DNA of 64,000 nt from Lachnospiraceae bacterium G11 (GTDB lineage: Bacteria; Bacillota; Clostridia; Lachnospirales; Lachnospiraceae). The DNA lies in contig FMWZ01000005.1 in NCBI GenBank assembly GCA_900103495.1, forward strand, positions 124,001 to 188,000, read 5' to 3'. A program made the position numbers and the translations under genes. Positions 38,353-47,080 of the stretch are shown here, one piece after another (the first letter of the stretch is position 1; each line of letters starts with the position of its first letter). The notes under the pieces were generated by a model. It saw only the letters and a program-made list of their open reading frames with translations, ran no database searches and was not told the origin of the DNA.

Positions 38353-39822
38353 ATGAAGACACTTCTTGTAGTTGAAGATGAAAAAATGATACGCCGGGGT
38401 ATCTGCACCATAGCCAAAAGAAGCGGTGTGGAAATCGAAGAGATATTGGAGTGCGGCAACGGTGAAGAGGCTCTTGAAATAGTAAAGAGCAGAAATATCG
38501 ATGTGCTTTTTACGGATATAAGAATGCCAAAGATGGACGGCATCGAGCTTGTAAAGGAAATTAATACTCTGGAAAACAAGCCTATAATTGTGGCAATATC
38601 GGGATATGACGATTTTTCCTACGCTGTTGAAATGATGAGAAACGGCGTAAGAGAGTATATCTTAAAGCCCGTGGACAGGGATAAAATATGCTCGATTCTT
38701 ACAAAGATTGAGGCAGAGCTTGCGGATAACAGCAAGAAGCAGAAGACCGAGCAGGACATCGGAAGGCAGCAGATCAAGTATCTTCTCACCAATGAGCCCG
38801 AGTCCAAAGAGGAAATCGAGACCCTTAAGGCCAAATATGACGGAGAGTTCTTCGGCGGCGAGTATGTGGTGTGCTGCGGCTGCAGGAAAAACGACAGAAG
38901 AGCACCGGAGGATGAGGAAATTATATTTATTCCCGGAGTTGGAGATTCAGACGTTTTTATCATAGAAAAAGAAAAGTTTGACGGGTTCCTCACAAGCGAG
39001 TTTGAGGAGTGCTACCTTGGCATAAGCCGTCCCAACAAGGGCATCGAGAATCTGAGGGAAGCTTATATGCAGGCCTGCGAAGCCAGAAGAGCTGCCTTTT
39101 GCATGGTAAAAAGCCATATCTACGGTGATGAAGCGGCCAAGGTTCCGGATGTTCTTATCAAACAGGCAGCAGCCTACATTGAGGATGCGGCCATGAGCAA
39201 GAGACTTCAGCTTATCGGTACCGGAAAGACCGATGAACTTATTGCCCAGTGGGACAGATTCTTTATAAGTGTGGAGAGAAGGCAGATTAAGGAGGAGCAT
39301 TTTGAGGCGGCCCAGGAGCGCTTCATTGAGGATGCGGGAAGGACATACCGTACCTCCCTGACGGAAGAAGACTATATGGAGCTTCAGATGTTCAGACATA
39401 CCCTTTTGTATCCTTCAATTATCGAGTACAGGGATGCCTTCATGAACTGGATTCTTAAGCTTAACGAGAACATCGGAAACAGGGATGATACCAAGCAAAG
39501 CGACAGGAAGATGCAGCAGGCTCTTGCTTATATTAAGGAGAATTATAACTCCGATATTAACATGGCTGTGGTATCAAATTACATTTCCATGAACTATTCG
39601 CTGTTTTCCTTTTCCTTTAAGCAGTACACGGGCATGAATTTCGTGAATTACCTGAAGAACCTTCGAATGGATGAAGCCAAGAGAATGCTGGCGGAGACGG
39701 ATATGAAGGTCATCGAGATAAGCCAGTGTGTTGGATATGATAACGAGAAGCATTTCATGAAGATATTTAAGAACGAATTTGGTGTGTCACCCTCCGAATA
39801 CAGGAAAAATATGCAAAGATAA
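38353..39822 (+). CDS. YesN-type response regulator with AraC DNA-binding domain
   Basis: 489 residues: an N-terminal receiver with phosphorylation site Asp55 (VLFTDIRMPKMDG), a long middle region (about 130-380), and a C-terminal AraC-type double helix-turn-helix (MAVVSNYISMNYSLFSFSFKQYTG and VIEISQCVGYDNEKHFMKIFKNEFGVSPSEYR). It starts 2 bases after the kinase stop. AraC-type factors often bind direct repeats about 20 bp apart upstream of the -35 box, as seen at 34841 and 34861, so it is the best candidate to bind the local 15-bp motif. Confidence 0.93.
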   Translation: MKTLLVVEDEKMIRRGICTIAKRSGVEIEEILECGNGEEALEIVKSRNIDVLFTDIRMPKMDGIELVKEINTLENKPIIVAISGYDDFSYAVEMMRNGVREYILKPVDRDKICSILTKIEAELADNSKKQKTEQDIGRQQIKYLLTNEPESKEEIETLKAKYDGEFFGGEYVVCCGCRKNDRRAPEDEEIIFIPGVGDSDVFIIEKEKFDGFLTSEFEECYLGISRPNKGIENLREAYMQACEARRAAFCMVKSHIYGDEAAKVPDVLIKQAAAYIEDAAMSKRLQLIGTGKTDELIAQWDRFFISVERRQIKEEHFEAAQERFIEDAGRTYRTSLTEEDYMELQMFRHTLLYPSIIEYRDAFMNWILKLNENIGNRDDTKQSDRKMQQALAYIKENYNSDINMAVVSNYISMNYSLFSFSFKQYTGMNFVNYLKNLRMDEAKRMLAETDMKVIEISQCVGYDNEKHFMKIFKNEFGVSPSEYRKNMQR

Positions 39823-39900
39823 AAAAATGACACCGAAGTAAATATAAAATTACTTGTATAAAGTCACCTGAGCTAATATGATATGTTAAGGTGACTTTAT
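39820..39900 (+). promoter_or_regulatory. Promoter and operator of the beta-glucosidase gene
   Basis: A perfect TAAAAAAATGACACC begins at the regulator stop codon (39820-39834). TTGTAT (39854-39859) and TATGAT (39877-39882) are 17 bases apart, and the motif-to-minus-10 distance is 57 bp. The -10 box lies in the loop of a perfect 12-bp inverted repeat, ATAAAGTCACCT (39858-39869) with AGGTGACTTTAT (39889-39900), which could also act as a terminator for the upstream gene. Confidence 0.65.
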
Positions 39901-39937
39901 TGTATTAACTGAACAAACTAAAGTTTCGGGAGGAAAC

Positions 39938-42706
39938 ATGAACAAATACATTATAGACTGGGATGAATATGCTCGTGTGGCAAGAAAGGCCGCTGCTGAA
40001 GGAGCTGTGCTTTTGGAAAACGAAGGCAGGGTTCTTCCCCTTAAGAAGGGCGAGAAAGTGGCAGTTTTCGGGCGTGATCAGCTTAATTACTATAAGAGTG
40101 GCACAGGTTCGGGGGGACTTGTAAATACCCGATATGTGGTGAGCATCCTGGATGCCCTTCTTGATGAGAAGGACATTACCGTTGATAAGGAAGTGCTTGA
40201 GGTATACAAGGCATGGGTTTCCGAGCACCTTTTTGACGCCGGAAACGGATGGGCTACCGAGCCTTCAAGCCAGGAAGAGATGCCTATCGACGATGAAATG
40301 CTTAAGGCAGCAAGAAAGAGAAATGACAAGGCCATAATCATAATCGGCCGTCTTGCGGGAGAGGATAAGGACACTCCTGCAGGCAAGGGCGGATATCTCC
40401 TTTCAGATCTTGAGGAGGAGATGATTTCAAAGGTCTGTGAATCCTTTGATAAAGTAATTGTGCTTCTTAATTCCGGAAGCATTTTTGACATGTCCTGGGT
40501 CAAAAAGTACAATCCCTCAGGCGTTATGTACGTTTGGCAGGGTGGCCAGGAAGGCGGAAATGCGGTTTGCGACGTACTTATGGGCAGAGTCAATCCCTGC
40601 GGCCATCTGACGGACACCATAGCCGAAAGCCTTGAGGCATATCCCAGCACAAAGAATTTCTCCGGTGAAAAAGTAAATCTCTACGCCGAGGACATATATG
40701 TGGGTTACAGATATTTTGAGACCTTTGCCAAGGAGAAGGTCCTTTACCCCTTTGGTTACGGCTTAAGCTATACCACCTTTGCCCAGTCGGATGAAAAATG
40801 CTTTTTCCTCCACGATAAGCTGGAGGCTGAGGTTACCGTCACAAACACAGGTGACGTACCCGGAAAGAGCCTTGTTATGCTCTTTATTAAGGCTCCACAG
40901 GGTAAACTTGGCAAATCCGCAAGGGTTCTTATCGGATACAAGAAAACCAAAGAGATAAAGCCCGGAAATTCCGAGACTGTATCCTTTAAGATTTCAGATG
41001 AAACCTGGGCAAGCTATGATGACTCCGGAGCTACCGGATACCGTTTCTCCTACCTTTATGAGGCCGGAACCTATATAGTTTATGCCGGCGACAACGTAAG
41101 AAGCGCTGCTCAGATAGGCGAGTTTAACGTTGAGCGTGACGTGGTAATCAAGAAGGTGGACTCAGCACTGGCACCTTTGAGAGAATTTAAGAGAATTAAG
41201 CCAAAGCCCATCGGCGGCGGCAACTATATAGAAGAGTACGAGGATGTACCCACAAGGACTTACGAGCCAAGGGTTAAGGAATCTCAGACTAACGTAAGCT
41301 CCTATGAGTACACGGGAGACTTCGGATATAAGCTTTCAGATGTTTATGACAGACGTGTCGCTTTGAGCACCTTCCTTGGACAGCTGACAGATGAGGATTT
41401 ACGCTGTCTGGTACGCGGTGAGGGAATGTGTTCGGCAAGAGTTACTCCCGGTACGGCAGCAGCCTTTGGCGGAGTAAGTGACAGGCTTGTCAGTTTTGGA
41501 ATTCCCACCGCATGTGTGGCTGACGGCCCCAGCGGTATCAGAATGGATTGCGGAACCAAGGCTTTTGCCATGCCAAACGGAACCTGCCTTGCCTCAACCT
41601 TCGATGATGAATTAAATGAGAAACTTTATGAGTGGGAAGGAAGAGAATTAAGAAAGAACAGAATCGACTCTCTATTAGGCCCAGGCATCAATATTCACAG
41701 AAACCCCTTAAACGGAAGAAACTTTGAGTATTTCTCAGAGGACCCTCTTCTTACAGGCAAAATCGCAGCCGCTCAGCTTCGTGGAATGGCCAAGTACGGT
41801 GTAACCGGAACCATAAAACACTTTGCCGGAAACAACCAGGAGAAGTGCAGACATACCGTGGACTCAGTTGTTTCAGAGAGAGCCTTAAGGGAAATCTACT
41901 TAAAGACCTTTGAACTTGCGGTGAAAGAGGGCGGTGCTTACCTTATAATGACGGGATACGGCGTACTTAACGGCGTATGGTGTGCCGGAAACTATGAACT
42001 TGACACCTCAATTCTAAAGAAGGAATGGGGCTTTGACGGCATGGTTATGACTGACTGGTGGGCTCGCGTAAACAGCGAAGGAAAGGACCCTTCAGTAAAC
42101 GACCTTGCGGATATGGTTATTGCCGGAAACGATGTATATATGGTAATAAGGGACGCAGTTGCCAACGAGGATGTGGACAATCTCAAGGAATATATGGAGA
42201 AGGGTCTCCTTACAAGAGGTAAATTGGAGGAAAGCGCAGCAAGAATTCTTAAAGTCGTAATGCGCTCCCCCGTTATGGACAGGAGCCTTGGCAGAATCTC
42301 CGATGAAGAGAAGGAGGCCATGGAAAGCCTTGATGAGGAAGACAAGGAGGCATTCAACCTTGAGTACAGACCCATGGTTAATAACTGCCTTACAATTGAC
42401 GGAAGTGATATAAATACCGCCAGAGGAAAGTCCTTCCTTATAGGAATAGAGGCTGAGAATCAGTGCAATCACAAGCTTACAATGGAGCTCTCGGTGGAGG
42501 CTTCGGATCTGGCACAGGTTCCCATAACCTTCTATGCTAACGGCATCAATTTCGGTACCGAAACCTTAAGAAACACTAACGGCGAAAAGATTGTAATCAC
42601 CAGAGAAATCGGATGGTTTGGCAATAAATACAACGCTGTGAAGCTCTATTTCGGTCAAGGTGGCATCAAGATTAACACCATAAAAATCACCGGCAATATA
42701 GACTAA
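39938..42706 (+). CDS. GH3 beta-glucosidase with permuted domain order
   Basis: 922-residue cytoplasmic glycosidase without signal peptide. The domain that is usually C-terminal comes first (GAVLLENEGRVLPLKKGEKVAVFG), then a fibronectin-like domain (from LYPFGYGLSYTTF), then the catalytic TIM barrel (ADGPSGIR, GRNFEYFSEDP, KHFAGNNQE). The nucleophile is Asp706 in MVMTDWWA. This reversed order is known from Butyrivibrio and Ruminococcus beta-glucosidases. It probably splits imported cello-oligosaccharides or other beta-glucosides; the exact linkage is not deducible. Its stop codon overlaps the next copy of the operator motif. Confidence 0.92.
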   Translation: MNKYIIDWDEYARVARKAAAEGAVLLENEGRVLPLKKGEKVAVFGRDQLNYYKSGTGSGGLVNTRYVVSILDALLDEKDITVDKEVLEVYKAWVSEHLFDAGNGWATEPSSQEEMPIDDEMLKAARKRNDKAIIIIGRLAGEDKDTPAGKGGYLLSDLEEEMISKVCESFDKVIVLLNSGSIFDMSWVKKYNPSGVMYVWQGGQEGGNAVCDVLMGRVNPCGHLTDTIAESLEAYPSTKNFSGEKVNLYAEDIYVGYRYFETFAKEKVLYPFGYGLSYTTFAQSDEKCFFLHDKLEAEVTVTNTGDVPGKSLVMLFIKAPQGKLGKSARVLIGYKKTKEIKPGNSETVSFKISDETWASYDDSGATGYRFSYLYEAGTYIVYAGDNVRSAAQIGEFNVERDVVIKKVDSALAPLREFKRIKPKPIGGGNYIEEYEDVPTRTYEPRVKESQTNVSSYEYTGDFGYKLSDVYDRRVALSTFLGQLTDEDLRCLVRGEGMCSARVTPGTAAAFGGVSDRLVSFGIPTACVADGPSGIRMDCGTKAFAMPNGTCLASTFDDELNEKLYEWEGRELRKNRIDSLLGPGINIHRNPLNGRNFEYFSEDPLLTGKIAAAQLRGMAKYGVTGTIKHFAGNNQEKCRHTVDSVVSERALREIYLKTFELAVKEGGAYLIMTGYGVLNGVWCAGNYELDTSILKKEWGFDGMVMTDWWARVNSEGKDPSVNDLADMVIAGNDVYMVIRDAVANEDVDNLKEYMEKGLLTRGKLEESAARILKVVMRSPVMDRSLGRISDEEKEAMESLDEEDKEAFNLEYRPMVNNCLTIDGSDINTARGKSFLIGIEAENQCNHKLTMELSVEASDLAQVPITFYANGINFGTETLRNTNGEKIVITREIGWFGNKYNAVKLYFGQGGIKINTIKITGNID

Positions 42707-42765
42707 AAAAATAACACCTTTTTAAAATTTATATAATTTTTCAGGGATTTTTGTCCTCCTATAAT
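42704..42765 (+). promoter_or_regulatory. Promoter and operator of the MalE-type importer
   Basis: TAAAAAAATAACACC (42704-42718, one mismatch) lies 56 bp before a perfect TATAAT (42760-42765). The -35 position (TTTTTC) is poor, consistent with an activator-dependent promoter. The binding-protein gene starts 52 bases after the -10. Confidence 0.7.
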
Positions 42766-42816
42766 GAAACCATCAACAGACAAAAAGTTGGTTCAACATT
42801 ATAGGAGGATTTTTTT

Positions 42817-44235
42817 ATGAAGATTAAAAAGTTACTTTCAGTTCTTCTTGCCGGTGCAATGACATTAGGTCTTGTTGCATGTGGCGGAACAGACAACGGA
42901 AGCACAGCTTCCACAACAGGAAGTACATCAGGCGAAAGTGCAGAAGTTAGTACTGCGGATGGGGCTACAGCTACTGGACTTGATGACAAGCTGGTTATCT
43001 GGACTTTGGCACAGGATCTGGAGCAGTTTGCTGAAAGATACAAGGAACAGACAGGTGTAGAGACAGAAGTTGTTGTTATCGAGCCTGCCAACTATCCTAC
43101 AAAGGTTCAGACAGCTTTGGTTGGTGGCGAGAAAGAGCCCGATATCATCGTTGGTGAGCCTCAGATGCTCGGTGATATGTATGACGCAGGTTTCTTCGCA
43201 AACCTTGACGAGCTTGGCGCTAAAGATTATGAAGGCCAGATCGTTGACTACGTTTGGGAAGTTGGTAAAGACGCTGACGGTATCCAGAGAGCAATCTCTT
43301 ATCAGATTACTCCTGCAGGTATCTACTACAGAAGAGACATTGCAAAGACCGTATTCGGTACAGACGATCCCGATGAAATCGGAAAGCTTTTCAAGGATTA
43401 TCCTACAATTCTTGAGACAGCCAAGACATTAAAGGCAGCAGGTTACAGAATTTTCTCTTCTGACTCTGAAATCAACTACTTCTCAGGTGACTCAGCATGG
43501 GTTATCGACGGAAAGCTTAACGTTGATGAAGCAAGAGAGAAATACATGGACCTTGTAGTTGACCTCTATCAGGGAGACCTTACAGCATATGCTAACCAGT
43601 GGTCAACACCCTGGTATCAGGCTATGGCAGGTTCCGTTCCCATCCTTACTGCTGAGATTCAGAACTACGAAGATGATTCAGTAAACGTTTGGGATGCTGA
43701 GTCCTTCGAGGAAGCTACAAAGGATCTTGAGAGAACAGAAGTATTCGCATTCGGACTTCCCGCATGGGGCGTTCTCACAATGAGAGACAACGTTAAGGAA
43801 ACATCCGGACTTTGGGGTGTTTGTGCAGGTCCCGCATACGGTTTCGGTGGCGGTACATTCATCGGTATCTCTTCCAACTCTGAGAGAAAAGAGACAGCTT
43901 GGGACTTCGTTAAGTTCTGTACTTTAAACGAAGAGACAGCTGACTGGTGGATCGAGGTTTCAGAAGGCGATACAGTATCTCTTGTTTCAGCTCTTGAGAA
44001 GCACGCAAACGATGAGAACGCTGTATACGGCGGTGAGAAACTCTACGCTTTCTGGCTTGAGCAGGCTAAGGGTATTGACTACTCAAAGGTAACTCAGTAC
44101 GACAAGGCTATCGACGATGCTTGGGGACAGGCAATCGGAGCAATCAAGACAGGCGAAAAGGATAAAGCGACTGCAATCAACGATTTCTATGATCTCATTC
44201 AGTCCACATATCCTGATATGATCATCGAAAGATAG
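42817..44235 (+). CDS. Sugar-binding lipoprotein, MalE-like
   Basis: 472 residues; family 1 extracellular solute-binding protein. Signal peptide MKIKKLLSVLLAGAMTLGLVAC with lipobox LVACG, then a Ser/Thr-Gly spacer. The mature domain starts DKLVIWTLAQDLEQFAERYKEQTG. With the two following permeases it forms a CUT1 importer. Position beside a beta-glucosidase suggests beta-gluco-oligosaccharides as substrate. Strong AGGAGG site and codon use suggest high expression. Confidence 0.92.
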   Translation: MKIKKLLSVLLAGAMTLGLVACGGTDNGSTASTTGSTSGESAEVSTADGATATGLDDKLVIWTLAQDLEQFAERYKEQTGVETEVVVIEPANYPTKVQTALVGGEKEPDIIVGEPQMLGDMYDAGFFANLDELGAKDYEGQIVDYVWEVGKDADGIQRAISYQITPAGIYYRRDIAKTVFGTDDPDEIGKLFKDYPTILETAKTLKAAGYRIFSSDSEINYFSGDSAWVIDGKLNVDEAREKYMDLVVDLYQGDLTAYANQWSTPWYQAMAGSVPILTAEIQNYEDDSVNVWDAESFEEATKDLERTEVFAFGLPAWGVLTMRDNVKETSGLWGVCAGPAYGFGGGTFIGISSNSERKETAWDFVKFCTLNEETADWWIEVSEGDTVSLVSALEKHANDENAVYGGEKLYAFWLEQAKGIDYSKVTQYDKAIDDAWGQAIGAIKTGEKDKATAINDFYDLIQSTYPDMIIER

Positions 44236-44259
44236 AATATCTTCTTAAGTGTCAATTGT

Positions 44260-44280
44260 CACCGGGATTATGTCCCGGTG
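44260..44280 (+). other. Stem-loop between binding protein and permeases
   Basis: CACCGGGA-TTATG-TCCCGGTG is a perfect 8-bp stem with no T-run, 24 bases after the binding-protein stop. Such structures commonly stabilise the binding-protein message and reduce permease expression. Confidence 0.6.
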
Positions 44281-44310
44281 GCAGTTTGACTCCCCAGGGA
44301 GGCACCTTTT

Positions 44311-45234
44311 ATGACAAAGAAAAAATCTAAAGTTACAGCTTACAACAACTGGGGCTATGCCTTTGTGGCTCCCTTCGTGATAGTTTTCTGTATTTTCAGT
44401 ATTTATCCTGTATTAAGGACGTTATATTTAAGCTTCACAAACCTTAAGGTTGTGGGCGATGCCGACATTATCGGCTTCAAGAACTATGCTCGTGTTCTTT
44501 CAGACAAGTTCTTCTGGACTGCTTTATGGAACACGGTAAGAATCTGGATTGTTAACATTGTTTTGCAGCTAGGTCTGGCTTTCCTTCTCATGATGGTATT
44601 TTCGGATGTAAAGTACAAAATGAGAGGCCTGCCGGTTTTCAGAATTATTTATTATCTGCCCAATATCATTGCGGCAACATCAATTGCATTCCTCTTCTCC
44701 ACTTTGCTTGATTGGAGATACGGAACTTTTAACATAATTATCAAATCAATTTATGACTTGTTCGGAGCAAGATATAATCCGGTTAACTGGATCGGAAGCT
44801 CCGCCACAGCAGGCTACACCGTAGCGGTGATTCAGTCCTGGATGTGGTTTGGAAACTCCTTCTTAATGCTTATGGCGGGAGTTCAGAGTATTAACAGAGA
44901 TTACTTCGAGGCGGCTGCCATAGACGGCGCCGGTCGTTGGACTATATTTGGCAAAATCACATTACCTCTCATCAAACCCATTATGATGTACGTAGCCATC
45001 ACCTCCCTTATCGGTGGCCTTCAGATGTTCGATCTTCCCTTCCTTATGATTGAGACAGCCTCAAGTGCGTACGGTTCGGTTCAGACGGTAATGATGTATC
45101 TGTATAAATTCGGTTTCACAACAGGAACAACTCAGGTTGGATACGCATCGGCTGTGGCTTATGTGCTCTTCCTTATAATCCTTACAGTTTCTGTGGTTGA
45201 ACTTAAACTTTTCAGGGGAAAGGGGGATAAGTAA
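44311..45234 (+). CDS. Sugar ABC importer permease, MalF-like
   Basis: 307 residues with about six membrane helices. The N-terminus WGYAFVAPFVIVFCIFSIYPVLRTLYLSF and EAA loop EAAAIDGAGRWTIFGKITLPLIKP are characteristic. It is the first permease of the importer whose binding protein precedes it. An AGGAGGC-like site lies upstream. The next permease starts right after its stop. Confidence 0.92.
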   Translation: MTKKKSKVTAYNNWGYAFVAPFVIVFCIFSIYPVLRTLYLSFTNLKVVGDADIIGFKNYARVLSDKFFWTALWNTVRIWIVNIVLQLGLAFLLMMVFSDVKYKMRGLPVFRIIYYLPNIIAATSIAFLFSTLLDWRYGTFNIIIKSIYDLFGARYNPVNWIGSSATAGYTVAVIQSWMWFGNSFLMLMAGVQSINRDYFEAAAIDGAGRWTIFGKITLPLIKPIMMYVAITSLIGGLQMFDLPFLMIETASSAYGSVQTVMMYLYKFGFTTGTTQVGYASAVAYVLFLIILTVSVVELKLFRGKGDK

Positions 45235-46062
45235 ATGGCTTTCAAAATCAAAAAAGGAATCCTGTATTTCCTGCTTGTTCTTCTTGCATTAACCTGTATG
45301 CTCCCCTTCGCGTTAATGATGATTAACGCCACAAGAACAGGCGCGGATATAGTTTCAGGCTTTACCTTTATTCCCGGAAATGCCTTAAAGGAAAACTGGG
45401 AAACGGTTTTTGACTACTTTAACCTTTTCAAAGGTATCTGGAACTCGGTTCTTGTTTCGGTGCCCGCAACACTTTTATGTGCGTACTTTTCGACACTTAC
45501 TGCATATGGACTGGCATTTTATGAATTCAAGGGAAATAAGGTGGTATTCGGTGCAATCCTTGCATTTATGATGATACCCGGACAGCTTTCACTGATTGGT
45601 TTCTATCAGTTATGCACCAAGCTTCATCTGGTTAACTCATACATTCCCCTTATTATTCCGGCCATTGCGGCTCCCGGAACGGTATTTTTCCTAAGACAGT
45701 ACATCTTAAGCTCCCTTCCCAAGTCTCTTATTGAGGCAGCGAGAATTGACGGAGCCAGCGAGATTTACTCTTTCCACAAAATAGTGACACCCATCGTGGC
45801 ACCGGCTGTGGCAACCATGGGAATCATGGCTTTCATCGGAAACTGGAACAGTTATCTTTTACCTATGATCCTCATTAATAAAACTGACAAAATGACCTTG
45901 CCCGTTATGATGGCAACCTTAAAGGCTTCCAACCATATTAATTCAAACCAGGGAGCCATTTACCTCTCGGTTGCAATTTCGATTATCCCGATTTTGCTTG
46001 TTTTTATCGCATTTTCGAAATACATCATCAGCAGTGTATCAGCGGGCGCAATTAAGGAATGA
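45235..46062 (+). CDS. Sugar ABC importer permease, MalG-like
   Basis: 275 residues with about six membrane helices. The EAA loop EAARIDGASEIYSFHKIVTPIVAP and the C-terminus YIISSVSAGAIKE fit the family. Its ATG directly follows the previous stop, with AGGGGG as ribosome site. No ATP-binding subunit follows, so a shared MsmX/UgpC-like ATPase must be encoded elsewhere. Confidence 0.92.
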   Translation: MAFKIKKGILYFLLVLLALTCMLPFALMMINATRTGADIVSGFTFIPGNALKENWETVFDYFNLFKGIWNSVLVSVPATLLCAYFSTLTAYGLAFYEFKGNKVVFGAILAFMMIPGQLSLIGFYQLCTKLHLVNSYIPLIIPAIAAPGTVFFLRQYILSSLPKSLIEAARIDGASEIYSFHKIVTPIVAPAVATMGIMAFIGNWNSYLLPMILINKTDKMTLPVMMATLKASNHINSNQGAIYLSVAISIIPILLVFIAFSKYIISSVSAGAIKE

Positions 46063-46095
46063 CATACTTTTTCTCATGTCCTCTCTCATTGGTTT

Positions 46096-46132
46096 GACAG
46101 GCACCTCCCCATCCCCCGGGGAGGTGTTTGTC
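46096..46132 (+). terminator. Hairpin ending the beta-glucoside locus
   Basis: CACCTCCCC (46102-46110) pairs with GGGGAGGTG (46118-46126), extended by GACA/TGTC at the base. The T-run is short (TTT), but the stem is very stable and no gene crosses it. Confidence 0.75.
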
Positions 46133-46149
46133 GTATTCAGTTAGGGTCA

Positions 46150-46178
46150 TTGTAAAAGTCTTTGATATCGAGTAAAAT
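46150..46178 (+). promoter_or_regulatory. Promoter for the ECF-truA operon
   Basis: TTGTAA (46150-46155) and TAAAAT (46173-46178) with a 17-base spacer, 36 bases before ecfA1. It restarts transcription of genes that in many clostridia continue directly from rplQ. Confidence 0.65.
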
Positions 46179-46213
46179 AATGTAGTTAAGTGTATCCGGG
46201 AAAAGGTCATATT

Positions 46214-47059
46214 ATGAGCATTGTAAAAGCTAAAGATCTGACATTTGAATATATAAGACGAGATGAAGAAGGCAACGTGGACGGCATAACCACCGCCATC
46301 GACAATATAAGCCTTGATATTAAGGAAGGCCAGTTCATTGCAATCCTTGGCCACAATGGTTCTGGCAAGTCTACTTTTGCCAAGCACATCAACGCAATTC
46401 TTCATCCCACCGAAGGAACGGTCTGGGTGGATGGAATGGATACGGCTGATGAGGCCAATGTCTGGAATATCCGCCATGAGGCCGGAATGGTTTTCCAGAA
46501 TCCCGACAACCAGATAATAGGTCAGGTGGTTGAGGAGGACGTGGGTTTTGGCCCGGAGAACATGGGAGTTCCCACGGAGGAAATCTGGCAGAGAGTGGAA
46601 GAGAGCCTTAAGGCTGTGGGAATGTATGAATTCAGAAAGAAATCCCCCAACCATTTATCCGGAGGTCAGAAACAGAGGGTTTCCATTGCGGGAGTTCTTG
46701 CAATGCACCCTAAGTGCATCGTGTTTGATGAGCCCACGGCAATGCTTGATCCCAACGGACGAAAAGAGGTTATAAGAGCAGCCAGGGCCTTAAACGATGT
46801 GGAGGGAATCACAGTTATTCTCATCACTCATTATATGGAAGAGATTATTCATGCGGATAAGGTTTTTGTCATGGATAAGGGAAAGATAGCCATGGAGGGA
46901 ACCCCAAGGGAAGTTTTCTCAAAGGTTGATGAATTAAAGGCCTTGAGACTTGATGTTCCACAGGTTACACTTCTTGCATATGAACTTAAGAAACGTGGGG
47001 TTAATCTGCCCGACGGTATTCTTACGAAGGAAGAGCTGGTTAAGGCTCTCGGATTATAG
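46214..47059 (+). CDS. ecfA1: ECF transporter ATPase A1
   Basis: 281-residue ATPase of the general group II energy-coupling factor module, which powers uptake of vitamins by exchangeable S components. The ATG at 46214 follows AAGG; an ATG at 46190 is less likely. Motifs: [27 protein letters not shown] (ECF-type Q-loop), [16 protein letters not shown] and ITHYMEE. Followed by its partner after 21 bases. Confidence 0.95.
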   Translation: MSIVKAKDLTFEYIRRDEEGNVDGITTAIDNISLDIKEGQFIAILGHNGSGKSTFAKHINAILHPTEGTVWVDGMDTADEANVWNIRHEAGMVFQNPDNQIIGQVVEEDVGFGPENMGVPTEEIWQRVEESLKAVGMYEFRKKSPNHLSGGQKQRVSIAGVLAMHPKCIVFDEPTAMLDPNGRKEVIRAARALNDVEGITVILITHYMEEIIHADKVFVMDKGKIAMEGTPREVFSKVDELKALRLDVPQVTLLAYELKKRGVNLPDGILTKEELVKALGL

Positions 47060-47080
47060 ATTTTCACTTAAGGTGATATT

